Part shown: one piece after another, positions 11,288-25,400 of the stretch | How the letters are laid out: every line of letters begins with the position of its first letter | Position numbering within the stretch: the stretch's first letter is position 1 | Assembly: GCF_000003815.2 (NCBI RefSeq) | Contig: NC_049980.1 | Location: 29,306,022 to 29,370,021, forward strand | Source: Branchiostoma floridae | Lineage: Eukaryota > Chordata > Leptocardii > Amphioxiformes > Branchiostomatidae | DNA length: 64,000 nt | Direction of reading: 5' to 3' | Position numbers and translations under genes: made by a program | Notes under the pieces: model-generated | What the model was told of the DNA's origin: nothing | The model's input: the letters and a program-made list of their open reading frames with translations, nothing else | Databases searched by the model: none

Positions 11288-13367
11288 AAATAGACAATGG
11301 TTTCTAAGAATGCTTTAAAATAGTAATAAATTCAATACTAAAAACTAAATAAACAATCTATACTAGTAAAAACTTCCATCATTAGTCAGGGTTGTTGATA
11401 TTTCATGAGTAGCATGTAAGATAAGACACAACTTTTGACCCTAAACTTTAGTGAGATCTTCCATAGCATCTTTGGACAGCTCTATTACTATTAGGTATAT
11501 GTTGAGTTTATTGAGTTTATATGTAAATTATATTAATCTTTTTTATAATTTTAGATAATCAATATCTTGAAAAAACATTAATTTGTATATACAAAAGTAC
11601 CAATAATAGAGTTTTATCATTAAATAGCATTTTTGTGGCACTTGTTTTCTTTAGTTACGGTCGAAACACTTTTTATAACCCCCAGAACAAAATGGAAATG
11701 GACGGATCCACCGGCAAGGGCCCGATCTCACGAGATTTGCAAACGACGAGATTTCAGCGGGGGATGACGACCTCGCCATATTTGCCATTTCCTGCTTACG
11801 TGAAACAGTCTCTTCTTTAAAATTTCCACGTTTCTAAAGAAAACACGACAACCGAGGCTTCCAACCGCACACCTTCTAATCGTCAAAGATCCACGGATGT
11901 GCGTTACGTCGTTCGTTACAGCTAGATACTTTTCTGTAAGTTAAACTTGTTGGCAGAAAATGAGGTGACGACGGCCGGGGCTTGACGTTCTGTCAGGTGG
12001 GATTGTCGCCGTGAGTACGCAAGTGCTCTCACCCCCACAAAAGCATCCATTTTTCTCAGGTAAGGAAGTCAGGCGTGTTTTGTTAGGAGGTCGATCTTCC
12101 TTTTATTTGTGAACAATAGGAGCTTTTCCCGAGTGATGTGGCACAGGGAGGGAGATATCGTGAGAAGAGCAACAAATGATTTCCCAGGACTAAAGTGCGC
12201 ACCCGGGTGGTCTACAGTCACCGTACACGCAACATGCTCCATAGTCAAACTTCTTCGCTGTGTGCAATCAGGCATCATTTGTTAAGACTCACTGTTTTTG
12301 GTCATTGGATCTGTGACATCTAAAACTATGCTAGCTTTTGCTCGTGTCTTTTATCACATCTCCTCTCATCCATAAGTTTTACTATGACAGTTTTGCTTGC
12401 TCAAGTTGCTGGACACTGGACATTAACAGTTTGTAATTGTAGATAGTTCAGTCCATCTATTTGTGAGCACTTCATGTGTGTGTTGGTGGCCAGTATGATA
12501 GCAGTGTGGAGAGTTTTGCTTGATCAAGAATGAACACTGCATTACTAGTACTAGGCATTTGATAAATCATATAATTATGACACATTCAGTGATCTCTAAG
12601 TACACAATTTTATGATCAGTCTAAGATAATTTCTCACACACTCACTCACTCCGGTGAGCTCGCTTGGAGTCTCCACATTGCAGGTTTCCTCCACCCCTCT
12701 TTGTCATCCATCGCTGCGGGAAGTTGCTGCAGGTCCAAACCGCTGTCTTCAGCAAGCTGCTTAGATAATCAACACATTGAAAGAAATCGGAACTTACCCA
12801 AATTATGTTCTACACTTGTCATCATGCTTCTCATCTCTTGAATATGTGATATCAATGCATCCTTTATTCTTCAATTTCTTATCCTGTCTGTTATTGTTTC
12901 AGTTTTTTGTTTCAGTTTTTTTCCATCATTGCTGAAAGGACTGACTTTTCTCAAGATTTATATCATTTAATGGTGTACCATTACTAACTAAAGTCTTTTA
13001 CTAACTTACAAGCATTTTTTTTTTAATTCTGACAGTCCTGTATTATCCTAGACATCCCTCTACCATTCTCCTCCAACACCTCTATTGTAGCCATATGTGT
13101 GGAAATACCAAAATCATGACACAAAACGACCGCAGGTAGTAAGTCACTTGTACAGTCATGTGCACATGGGCCCGTGCCCGTCCGTGCCTTCTGACATTTC
13201 CAGATTTAGACTGTGTGGTATGATGCATGGTAAAATGATGAATACCCTTTCAGATGCCAAGATTTCTTCCAAGCGGACAAATGAGTGCAAATGTGTATCC
13301 AATATGTATGAAACTACTAGTAAAAATGCTGTTGCCTTCAACCCCTCTGTGTTTCTTTCATTTACAG
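11288..13367. promoter_or_regulatory. Divergent 5' region between helicase and convertase genes
   Basis: The two genes are transcribed away from this interval. About 11690-12060 is richer in CpG than its surroundings. A candidate 5' untranslated exon of the convertase ends at 12010 (TCGCC followed by the donor GTGAGT). Its partner acceptor would be at 13367 (TTTCATTTACAG), 36 bases before the convertase ATG. No TATA box is obvious next to the helicase start, and 12300-13300 shows nothing else. Confidence 0.45.
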
Positions 13368-13403
13368 AAATATTTACTGGAAGAAAAGCAATATCCCTCC
13401 ACA

Positions 13404-16400
13404 ATGCACCCACCATCACTTCTGCTGCTGCTAGCTACAGTCCTGGTACTTCTAGTATCTAGAGGTACCTCAGGTGCAGAAAAGCCCAAGTTGTACAGTA
13501 ACCAATGGGCAGTTGATGTGGTAGGAGGAGAGGAAGAGGCCAGAAGACTAGCTTTATCACATGGATTCACTTATAAAGGAAAGGTGAGTACATGTTTTTC
13601 ACAACAAGTCAAGCAGAAACAATAACAACAAAACCACACAAATGGTTTACCTGTATACATTGTACGTCAATTTCGTATAACCTACCCGTTATGTGAAGAA
13701 TGCATCAATTTGTCTGGGAACTTCGTTGTAAACTTAAGACAGTATGTCAGCTTGAAGCGGGTATGTAACAATTTGTCTGGGAATTTTGTTGTAAAAAAGT
13801 TTGTCAGCTTGTAGCGGTTGTGTAACAATTTGTCTGGGAACTTTGTTGTAAAAAAAGTTTGTCACCTTTTAGCAGGTATGTAATGATTTGTCTGGGAATT
13901 TTGTTGTCAAAAAGTTTGTCAGCTTGCAGTGAGTGTGCAATTATTTGTCTGGGAACTTTGTTGTAAAGAAAGTATGTCACGTTGCAGGTGTGTAACAGTA
14001 TCTAGTTGCTCTAGGTGTGACCAGCAAAGAAATCGGTAACTTAGTTTGCTCAGTCTTTCACCACCAATGGTTCTGATTGGTCAACCGCAAACTGGTCCTA
14101 ATGCTACCAGGGAAGCCCTGTTATTTGTCAAAGTTTAAGGCTGTTTGGATGGAGGAAACAGTGGAAGTAGATAAACAAACGTGGGGATGTGGTGTGCTTC
14201 TGGGACAGAGCTTTTGTGCCAGCGTTGGCCGAGCCCTTTCCTCATTACTCAAGTGTGCCCTTCCATGTAGATGTACACATGGATGGTTTCAAGGAAAGAA
14301 GCCAAAGAAGTTAGACTGACTGTTCGGTAATCAGACTTCTGACCTTGCAAATGGCATGTCTCCTGTTAACTTGTGTTATCATCTGTATTCTAACCAGCGC
14401 CACCATTCGCGCTTGAGTCCTTGCCAGGATCCTGGTTAGATCCAGGAAGTAGAAACATGGTGACGTTAGTCCTCTGATGCAGAGAACCTCTAGCCTGTGT
14501 CACAAGATGTAACATTAAATGGTGTTAACTTAAGTCACTCTTTGTTGAGTCACATTTTTGCAGCTTCGCAATCTGGAATTAATAGATTTCTTACCCTAAG
14601 TCACCAAATTCCTTGACTGTGTCCTTGCCATTCAAAGGTGATGCCGGTTTTAGTTTTGTAGAATGTATACAAAACATTTCCAAACACAGAATATTTGTAG
14701 TAAACACAATATGGCGTGTCAATAGATGGTGTGTTGTGTATTGCATATATTCAAACGTACACCAAAAATGTTCTGTGTTTGACAGAAATCTTGTTGATTC
14801 ATCAGAAACATGGTGTCTGCTTTGTCCTCCCTGATGGTTTTCCCAGGTTTATTCTTGCATGATTTACATCGTCAGCTGCACAGCTTGTACACATAAACCT
14901 TACCCAGGGGCAGCCATGGATCTGTTTCAATGAGCATGTAGTGCTATGTTAGTATGTATATGACTTTTGAGACTCAGAATTGAACCTTGATTTACAGTAT
15001 TGCCCTCAGCTTCCATGGTGTAACCACTGTTGTACACTCCAGAAAGAGCAACTGTATTGTGCTGGTCTTGTCCATAACCAGTGTGGTTTATATCTTAACA
15101 AACATCCAACTCCCTCAGCTAGGGTGTAACTAAACTTCCACACGACCTGTTGACCCCAGTCCTCTTTGTCTACCTACTTTATACCAACCTCACTCTGACA
15201 GGATTACAACAGTGGGGAAACAGCCTTGTTCTTGGGTTTCCTTTGGTTTATTATATATACTGGGAAACAATGTCTTAGCCTTGCAACGTATAGTATTGAT
15301 ATGTTGCCTATGCTGAAATTGTTTGGTACTTGATCGTTGACTCTGTTAGATCACAATTCCATGATGAATTTATGTGCTTGAATGCAACTTTTAAGGTATC
15401 ACAGCGTTGCCTAGATATGCTGTAATAAATCAGTCTATTAGAAGCATAATGCTGCATTGCACATATGTATGCACCATACTTAGCATCTACTTGTCCCCAT
15501 CAAGTGAGAGTCAATCCCAAATTATGCAGCCTGTCACACAATACAGCCATAATACATAGCTGATTGGTTCTGCAGCATGGATGGACAGATGGCTGTCACC
15601 AGTGCTGTGATTGATACACTCATTAATAACATGAGCAGATGTCACTTTAAAGACTGTGACCCGAGATTGACCACCAGAATGGCTACCGATATAGTCTCTA
15701 ATGCAAGGAGAATGTTCTGAGTCTGACTGATATTATGCTGAGGGCTTGATCCATCTCATTTTTAGCAGGGTAAACAAGGATAGTCAGTGTAGAACAACTA
15801 CTTCAACAATTTCTGGTTTTGTCACTGACAAAAACAGCTGATGCTGGCTGAAATGACCATTTTGAGATCTATCTGGTTGTTTAAGTAAATGCTATCTTGC
15901 ATATCTTATTCTTGACACGTGTACCTGGATGTCTAACCTTCATCAACGAGAAACCCCATTTATTTTCTGCATGGTGTGTTGCACATGCCAGGCAAGGATG
16001 GACTAGGAAATGGATGCAAGTATCATGCGACATATGTTCTAGTTAGCCTAGTTACCAGACCCAAGCCCGATCTCAAAAATATCTATCGTGTTGGGCCAAC
16101 ACGACAGAAATTTTTGAAGTTGGGGTCTGGTATCCAGGCTAGTTCTAGGTATTTTCTGGATAACCAGTGACTGCAGTGAACTTTTCATGTTATTAGTCAA
16201 AACAGTTCCTCATCCATACATGAACCACACTGTAAGCAAACTGCCTGAAGGGCACGAGTTGTGGTAATCTCAATAAGCCAAGTCAGCACCATCCCCCACA
16301 GAGGTAGATAGCCTTGTATTAATGTATAAGTGCCATGCATTTGGCTACAAAGTATAGTACCTTCGATATCTTGTAAATTTATTCATATCCACCAGGACTT

Positions 16401-19400
16401 GATTTCTTGGTATATAGAAAAATGAGGTTTGCACAATTTACAGTTGAAACACCTCTGCGGTATAGTTACTACTAGTTGTACAATACATTGGAAATGGATA
16501 TTCACAGTGTTCTGAATTTGTGGTAAAGCGGTTACTGCGGAAACAGAGAAAAGAAAACCAAGTTGCAAACATTTTAAGATTATCTGAATTTAAAAAAATT
16601 GCAAAGCCAAGTGACTTGCCACCATTAGGCAGCTGTTATTAACAGTAACTAGAAATATTGTTATGAGGTGAATTCTGACTCCTCATTGGCTGAGAGGATT
16701 CAGCCATGTAAAAGCGCAAAGATAACGCAGGATTGCAGCAATCAATTGTGTTACACAGTAATCAACTTTACGGGCGTGACGCACAGTAACGCACAGGGTA
16801 ACTGGATTGACTGTAAAACAGCATCTGCACTGGAAGTGATAAAGATAACAGTGATCAAAGTACCTACTTTCTTTTATAAATGCGCCTGGTGGAAGCTTAT
16901 GTTGTTAACCTTCTGACGTCAGCTCCCTAGTGTCAAGTTGTCAAAATGTTGAGGAGAGGTTTAGAGAGCAAATCCAATTTGATGCAATGACGTTAAGTCA
17001 TTTGGAACAAGTCAATCTGGATGTGCCAAGCAGTACATGTACTAAAATTCCAACTTGTAAAAACTAGTGACACAAGAGCTATCTATCACTCAAAAATCAT
17101 AACCTTATCCTATCCAGAACACTAATATCAAAACCAGAAGTTACACTGCAGTATCTTAGAGACCTGCTACTAGGTTGCCCATTGTCGAACTGGACCTTTG
17201 CTTTCCCCACTCCTACCCACTTACCAAATATCATTAAGGTTCCATCCTCAGCTTCTCGAGTTATGCGATTAACAGCCTGTTTAATAGCCTTGGCAAAGGT
17301 AAAAACAACATAGAGAAGGGTTGATACCTAACCATATACTATAGTTGTCTGGGTCAAAAGTTTTTGCAACTTTCTTTGACTTTGAGGTAAAAGTTGGCTA
17401 TTCCAGGCACGTTAAGTCGCCAACGAACCAGATCTTGTTAAGGTTACGGAATTAGAACTGATTGGCCTAACTAACCAAGCTGATATCCTGGAAGGCTTCC
17501 CCAAAGGTTAGGTCAAACTCTTCATTAGCTACAAGCCATGACGAATGTACCAATAATCTACGTTGGAAATAAGTTGTGTTAGATAGTTTAAAATCTAATA
17601 TTTTTTAAGCATAATACATTTCCTTTCTTCAGCACATGTACTAGATTTTACACACAGATACAAGTAAATATTGAAACTTTCTCTGTTGTCTTATTTTTGC
17701 CTCTCCTCCACAGATTCATGACAGCACAAATGTCCTTTCCCTACAGTCTTAGAGAATTGTTACAGACTCAAATTTTAAATACTGTACTGCAAAATCTCCT
17801 TTTTCCCTCCTTCCATGAAATGGCACCACTGCAATACATCTAATAAATGAATTTACAATATCCTGTAACATTAAACAGGATATCCTTCTTGTGATGATAT
17901 GTAAGTGTCTATGTCTCTTGTTACAATGTTACATGTCCTAAGGACATCATCAGGAAATCTGGTCACGTGTTACAGAAGGGGCACTAAACAACACCTTCAA
18001 GCTTTAGACAGTTTAGTTCTATTTTAGATAAATAGTAGCCCAAGAAGACGATACGATAATGCTGTATAACATTCATGTATATTTGCTTTGTTATTATTGT
18101 TGTTGATATTGACATTAATATTACTATCATTTTACTATTGTCATTAGTTATTATTATTATAAGTTTATCATTGTTTCCTTTATCTTCTTTCCTATCCTTA
18201 TTGATTATTTGTACGGGAGGCAACTCAAAGAGGTATCTTTTCCAACCATTTTTATGTTTGTGGCAAAGTTCAAATAAATAAATAAGTATTAATTCAGGAT
18301 TTATGAAAATGAAATTAATCTCCATCGTCAACACATGTTTTAACTTGTATTTATAGGTACATAGATTATATACTGATATAGTGTGTGTTAGAATATGTTC
18401 TATAGGATTTGACCGTGTATCCAGCAAAAATGATTGATGGTGCCCTTAACCTCTCCGGATCTCTACATTTCTTCACAGGGCCATTTGTGCTTCTTCCTTC
18501 TCACAACCTGACATGTGATAGGGCATAAATTCAGCTTAACCAGTAATTGTCACTGATCCCCATATAGATGAGCTGTGGTGTTTACTGTTTAGAGATATCT
18601 TGCATGTGAAGGTATTCGTGACTGATGTTATTGTGGTCTGTTGTACTTCATAAAAAATTCATCCCCTTTCCCTGTTGAGGAAATAGTCCACTGCCCATTA
18701 ATATTGCAGAGCCTTGCAATTGGAAGGGTAAAACTGGCGAGGAGTGTTTTACAATGTATGGCACTGTTGTAATGGGTAGGCACTAGGCAAGGTTGACATA
18801 ACAAATTTGACTGGTAAAGTGGTCAGTGGTTCCCACATAAAAAGCTGTATATCTGTACATACAAAATGTACATCAGTCACGCACCCCATTCCACTAGGGC
18901 GGAAACATCACTGCAACTGCCCAGCTACCGAGCAATTTGACACAGATTTTGACAACAGAGCACTCAATGAATTCATAGATAAAAAACCAAATCTTTTTAG
19001 ACTTTGTATGTTTTGCCTTTTCAGCTATTGCATTTTGCATGATATTCCAATTACTAGTCACAAATCCAATTTAGGTCACAGTGAGGTCAAAGCACAATCA
19101 CTGTCTAATGGAATAGGAGCCTCAAAAAGTCTTTGTATGTAAAGTACACGTACCGGTAACTTCATGTTTGAATGACCCAAACTGTCAACTCTTGATATTT
19201 ATTGCATCACTCAAATGCTTGGGTGCATGTTCTTCTATGCACAATGCCAATCTCCCACGTATAAAGTAATAAACCATTTGGCTACATGCGAGTGCCGCGC
19301 AAATGTTGCGTGAGTACACCCGTGGGGGTCAATTTTCATATTTAGGCACACACAAAGGTACAAGTAGTAAACCCTCGGCCCACTCGGGTCACTCCAAACA

Positions 19401-22400
19401 AGTTCAGTAAAAGAAATGAAATTGCTCCCATTATCTGTTGCAACCTTTTATCCTCCTTGTTATTTCCCCAATTGCCACGAGTTTGCCATGGCAACTGCAG
19501 AAATAACAGGAATTGCAATTTAGACGGGATAAAAGCTTGCACCAGATAAGTATACCCTTGAACCTCACAAATATACCTTTATTGCCTGGTCCTAACATGA
19601 AAACTTGGCCAAAGCTCTGGGGACTGGCAACAACTGGTGATTTGTAGCACTTGATAAGGTTTTATTGCCCCCTGCGTACCTTAACATCTCTAAAAGCATC
19701 TCTAAAGAATGTGACTGCCTGTCCTAATGTTGTTTTTATAGCTTATGATATGGCCACCATCTGGAATGGAGAGAATGGCTGAATTCTAACTAATCTAAGG
19801 TTTAGTCGAATGTAAGTTTGACACTCATAACAAAGAGACACCATGATCAGGTTGCAGGATATAGAAAGCATTTACTGTAAATAGTTTTTCACTATATTAT
19901 AAAACGAATATTCGTTTTTTTTTAGTATGTAAACTTACCATGGGAAATATACCTCTGACTAAATGTATCAATTTGATATTACTGTTGTTAATATACTGTA
20001 AATGCATTTAGGTTCGCAGGGATTTAATTTCGCGGTAGCGGGAAAAGGGACTTATCGCGGTGGATTTAAGTTCGCGGTAACACCATGGACTGCAGTCTAA
20101 TACCATTATAAAAAAATGTTTGCGGTGGTTTTAATTTCACGGTAAAGTGGTCACCGCAAAAACCGCGAACATTAATCCACCGCGAAAATTTCTGCATTTA
20201 CAGTACTTCGCAGAAATTACCTTGTCTGCCTACTACTATCCAAGCAAAGGTTGGCTCGCAGGGAAAGAAGTCATCAGGACTTTTACCGGCCACTGCTGTC
20301 CCCATGACCCAACCTTTGCTCTGAGAATATTGTCTACCCAGGAAATTAATTTGGGGAATAGGAGCACGGGTGCACCTAACCTAAAGATTTGGATTTATAT
20401 GCACCAAATAAAAGTAGGATAAAATTGCTTATACATACAACAAAGGTGTCCTTAGAAGAATATGCTGGATGCTAGTGTACAATAATGCAAATATGACTAT
20501 GAGCCTTCACAAATATCTAGGCTCACCAGTGCTCTCAGTCAAAAATGAGGTGTACACAAAAATAAGGTCAGTACCCTCTACATATGCACAGCACAAAAGT
20601 CCATATGCACTGCATATGTCTTGTCCAGCTACCTAACTACATCTGTTTCTTTCATTGACCGTCTCATTGCCCAAGGTCCCATGAAAAATGCATTGGTAAG
20701 AACATCATGACAAATGTCATTGAACTGGATAAGGTAGACCCCCACTAACCATGAAGGACAAACCTTGTTGATTGTCCTGTGAATTGATAGATCTCGTACC
20801 CCAGGCATGGACTCCATGATGGAGACATGGATGGGAGGTTTACAGACAAACCAGTATGTCATGTGAGGAAAGCATTGCACATCCCCTTTCCACTACTGAC
20901 TGTGACTGGTGAGCAACCAAACATTTGTCTGAGCGATTCAGGGTTTTAGCTAGTGTTTGCTGCTGGAGACAGACAAAAAATTTGCCCTTTTCATCCTCTG
21001 TCAGACAAAAATTAGCATGTACAGATATTTATTGAACCAAGCTGAGTCTACAGACAAAATTTGCCCCTCAAAATAAAGGAAATAGCATTTCAGAGGGTCT
21101 AGATTTAAAAATTTTCCCCCTAGGATCGTCACACCTTAGACAGAATTTTGTTATCCTTCAAGTCAGACTTTTGCATTGGACATCATATTGCCTAATTCCA
21201 ATCATAAAACCAATTGTCATACAAATCTAATTTCTGTGGCTCAGCGATGGCCACCAGGTGGAAAGGTGGCCCTAATGTTCCATAATCATATCGCTTTTAC
21301 TTTGAATTATTTTTGTTATGTGAAAAGAGGTTTTGTTGTTCTTGAACAAGTTGGAAACATTGATGAATGTAGTAATATAGTATCACCTCATGAGCACTTT
21401 AAAATACGATTTTCACCTTTATTGTTGAATGATTATGAATTTGCAGCCCATAGTTAATTTGAGAAAGGAGAGGCACTGAAATTTTTTCAACACGAAGTGT
21501 AGCCATCAATTTGAAAAGTTTTTTTTTTTCAAATCGGAAAAAAAATAGGGTCGGGAAATCCAAGAAACAAAAAAAAATGGTGTGGCCTAACCTTACTTTG
21601 AGCACTGAATGAGATTAGTTCAGCAGGCATTATAAAATGAAAATGGCCATGAGTAATTCATTATTGCCAGGTAATTTCATTAGCTATGCATGAATTGTAT
21701 GGATTTCAGATCCTATAAATCCACTTTGGCAATATTGAACCCTATATTAACAAGTTAGTTCTGACTCTGAGGAGTATCTGCAGGTCTTGATAAATACTTC
21801 AAAGGCAAATGGAAGAGATAGGGTGTCACATTAACTGTGAAATTGTTTGGGAATGAAATGCAATCAGTTACAGTACAGTAAGTCATGATGTCATGAATGA
21901 TTATCAATTTTCTACTGCAAGCGTATTCAGCAGCAGACTAGCAGTCTAGAGTCAACTTGCTAGAAATTTTCTTTCAAAGCAGTTTATGGCTTTCACTGTT
22001 TTCTTAATCCTCTTTTATCTGGTAAGTGCTTGGATACAGGTCAACTGTGACTGTGAAAATACCTGATTGGGATCACTGCAAGTGTATAGCTATTAGAAAA
22101 GATTAATTGATTATCATCTTCATGCACTTGTTCCTTCGGTAGTGTCAAGTTTCTTATGAGCTAAATAAAAAGTGTGTAGCAAAACAAAACGCATATTTGC
22201 ACTATCATGATTTTTGCTATAACTTAAAAGGGGTAAGGCATAATCCAAGAAAATAAAACCATCGCAAACATTTCACAAAATATGTCGTACCTTCAGAACC
22301 CAGAATTCACACAACCAAAGATTCGTATTGTATCAGAAGTGGTGACAAGTTTGAAGAACTTCTGGATAAAGTTCCCACCTCTCTACACTGGAACTGTACT

Positions 22401-25400
22401 GTAAAAGTTATTGATTGATGGCCTAATAAAAGAAAAGGTTTTAATTAAGACTTGATTAGACCCTTACACTTCACAGTTATGCTTCATGCACTTCAAGCCA
22501 ATTACTGTAGCTGACATGAACATTTGGAACGTCAGGTCAAGCGTTAAATTGCGCAACTCTGATTCTGAAGACCTGTTCTCAGCAGGACTTGATCCTGGTG
22601 TTCAGGCTGTAGAGCAAGGCTTGGCCGCGGGACGTGAAGTTCATTTGGATGGCCTGAGGTAATATTGATTCAGTGGTCAAACATGCAATCTTTGGGGTCA
22701 GAATTAGCTATGGGAAGATATTGATGAAATAAGCCCTCAAGACAGATATGATAAGAATCACAAGATATTGGTGGGGTACAGATTTTTTGTAAAGTTTAAA
22801 AAGTACAGGCTGTAGTCCATATAAAAGCCTCCAATGAATGTAAGAAACTTATTTCATACTACAGCTCCTGTATTAGTTAGATAAGCCTTAAGTTAAGCTA
22901 TAGAACTGTAGTAATGAAGATGCCATACTTTGTACCTCGTACAATTGTTGTGCAATAAAGTTATGATATATATGTATTCATGTTGTATATGTATACATGT
23001 ATATGTATCTTAGTACCTGAAAGGTAGAGGAAAGCGAGTGAAAACCTGCTACAGTAGCAGGTTTTCACTGGCTTTCCTCTACCTTTCAGGTACTACTAGT
23101 GTTGGGAAATGGTTGGTTTACAGCATTTAAAGAGTGGCCAAGTATGAGGTTAAGATGGCAGGCTCCGATATTGATACAGAGACTGTCCTACAGTAGGAGT
23201 ATTTTTAACCCCATGTCTGGGTCAGCTATGTTATTCTGCTGGGCATGCAGCCAATATAACCTTGGAGGCAATATAACCCACGTCTAAGTGGTTTTAAAGG
23301 GGTCAGGCCACCGCGTGTGTCATCTACATAGCCGTGATCGTCATGGGGCTTTGTGTTTGAAGGTTATTTGGAAAGGTGATGAGGAACATGACGACAATGC
23401 CAACAACTGCACAAGGGTCTACCATAACCTTGCAGACTGCGATAAGCTTTCATCGTGGTTGTGTCTGCTGTTGAAATGTCACACAGAAATGTTGGACATG
23501 TGTATGCCGACAATGTAGATGGAATGGTGCAATAAACTGCCTCAGAAATCTGCTGGGTCACCAAGAGCAAGGACAGGGGATAATCATGGGCTCTGACAAC
23601 GAGTCATTCACCAATGGAGAATCCAGGGAGAATCCAGGGCTTGAGATTCTCTAGATACACTGGCGCATGGGATTAATTTGCAAAATTCAAACCTTAGAAT
23701 CAGGTGGAATGTCAGCAAAACATAATTTCCAACTCCAAGCAGATCCTACAGTAGCATAAGATACCGGTAGTATCAAAAGCTGGCAGAGGAGTGAAGCTGG
23801 CCTATGAGTGTATGTGCGACTGGAGGTGCCCGTTTGACTCCCCTTTGCCAGCTATACTCCTTGGCCAGCTTTGATACTATCTTATGGCACCATAGGATCT
23901 ACTTGGAGACTAAGTAAAACTGAATTAGAAAGCTACTGCTTCTTAGAGATTTACTCGAATTCTAACTAGCTTCTTAGAGATTTACTTGAATTCTAACTAG
24001 CTATCTTAAGCATTTTCAACATATGATACTAGAGAAGAGATTGTAGATTAGTCAATGTACTGTATAGGCTAGTGTGTACAAATATCTAGGTGCGGCCACA
24101 GTCAAAAATCAGGTGCACACAGCACAGCTACAATTTTGGGTGCATCTGCACCTGGTATGTCCAGCCCAGGCACTCATAGAGACTTTCAGGCCTATGAAGA
24201 ATGGTAATGAAAACACCCAAAGGGCACCCTGATATAGAGACCTATGTAAAGACTAACATATCACTGGTACCTATGATCAAAAGAAATTGTATGTACGTTT
24301 TTTTTATGTATGTATGTATGTTATTTTGTCTTCTGTTCTTGATACATATTCCTCTTTGATTTGCAGATTCTGAATGATGTCTACCTGCTCGAGCACAGAG
24401 CAGTTTTTAAAAGGTCGCTGAGACAAAACATAGACAGGCACCAACGACTAAGGAGAGAGCCAACTGTAAGTCAGCCACTTCTCCCTCCATGTTTTTGGCG
24501 ATGCCTTAAGGCAGCAAGCCTAATAGTTTATGTCTAGTTGTAAGAATAACTGGAACTGCACAGGAATTTTGGTAATGCCTGGACATGCATGGTTTTTGTT
24601 TTATAGAAAATCCCTGACAGGAATATTGTTTTAGGAAGAAAGACAGTTAGTGCTGATGAAATCTACATAATGGATCTCTTAGAAATATCCAACTGTTTAT
24701 ATGGCTTTGTTAATGGCATGAAGTAAAATAGTGTGTAAGCAATGGCATCATCATTCCCATATTTGCTGTTGAATAATTGTAATCACGAAAAACATTGGTA
24801 TTCTCTTTGCAGGTGAGATGGCTGGAGCAACAAGAAATCAAGAGGAGAGTAAAAAGAGACTTCAGACAAAAGAGAACAATAGAATTTAGTGATCCTGAGT
24901 GGTCAGCAATGTGGTACTTGGTGAGTACTACCGCTATCTGTTACACTAAACAACATTCATGTTACATGTTACATATGCAGTTAACTCCAGATAATAGTGC
25001 CTTTGAGGCTTTCCTATTATATAGGCAATGGAGGATGCCACTTTTATGTTCTAACAGATGGTATACTGTGCAAAATGATATCTATTTGATTGGATATTCA
25101 TCCTGATAACATTCTCACATATTAAAAAAATCTTTGCTAGAGGGTTGTCACCAATCTATAATGCAAAAGTATAGTTTAAAAGACCACAAAACACAATTTA
25201 AAAAAAAGAAGAAGATTTTTAGCAATCTGTCAACACTCTGGTACCTCAGGGGTGTCAGCCTTTAGTGGGAAGGGGGTTATACTAAGGTACTTTTGAGGTA
25301 TTGCTGTTACTATGCTATTCATATTGCTGAAATTCAATACGCGTGTCAATTTCCTGCAGCATAACCCCAATAACCTGGACATGAACGTGATCCCAGCCTG

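Larger units (their letters stand above)
13584..24366 (+). other. Convertase intron 1 (10.8 kb)
   Basis: No exon or gene recognised. It contains the minisatellite at 13700, inverted-repeat elements at 16044, 19994, 23011 and 23732, a probable LINE tail near 18090, a 34-bp direct repeat pair at 23941-24001 and dispersed repeats near 20500 and 24060. The remainder is AT-rich with nothing evident. Confidence 0.6.
13404..24920 (+). other. Convertase signal peptide and pro-domain exons (1-3)
   Basis: Exon 1 starts [19 protein letters not shown], a typical signal peptide, then the pro-domain with WAVDVVGG and HGF. Exons 2 and 3 carry two basic sites. The internal site is His70 then RAVFKR (71-76), the same R-x-V-x-K-R layout as furin's pH-controlled second cleavage site with its sensor histidine. 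The main activation site is KRRVKR ending at 108, with Asp109 as mature N terminus. Exon sizes are 180, 99 and 108 nt, all phase 0. In-frame codons extend upstream to 13254, but a splice acceptor at 13367 and the signal peptide support 13404. Confidence 0.9.

Noticed and set aside
17984-18427. 147-codon minus-strand ORF
   Set aside because: Low-complexity AT-rich sequence over a probable LINE tail on the other strand; no motif or splice context.
23011-23095. microRNA precursor
   Set aside because: Near-perfect pairing with no loop or bulges is unlike an animal pre-miRNA; a fold-back repeat is simpler.
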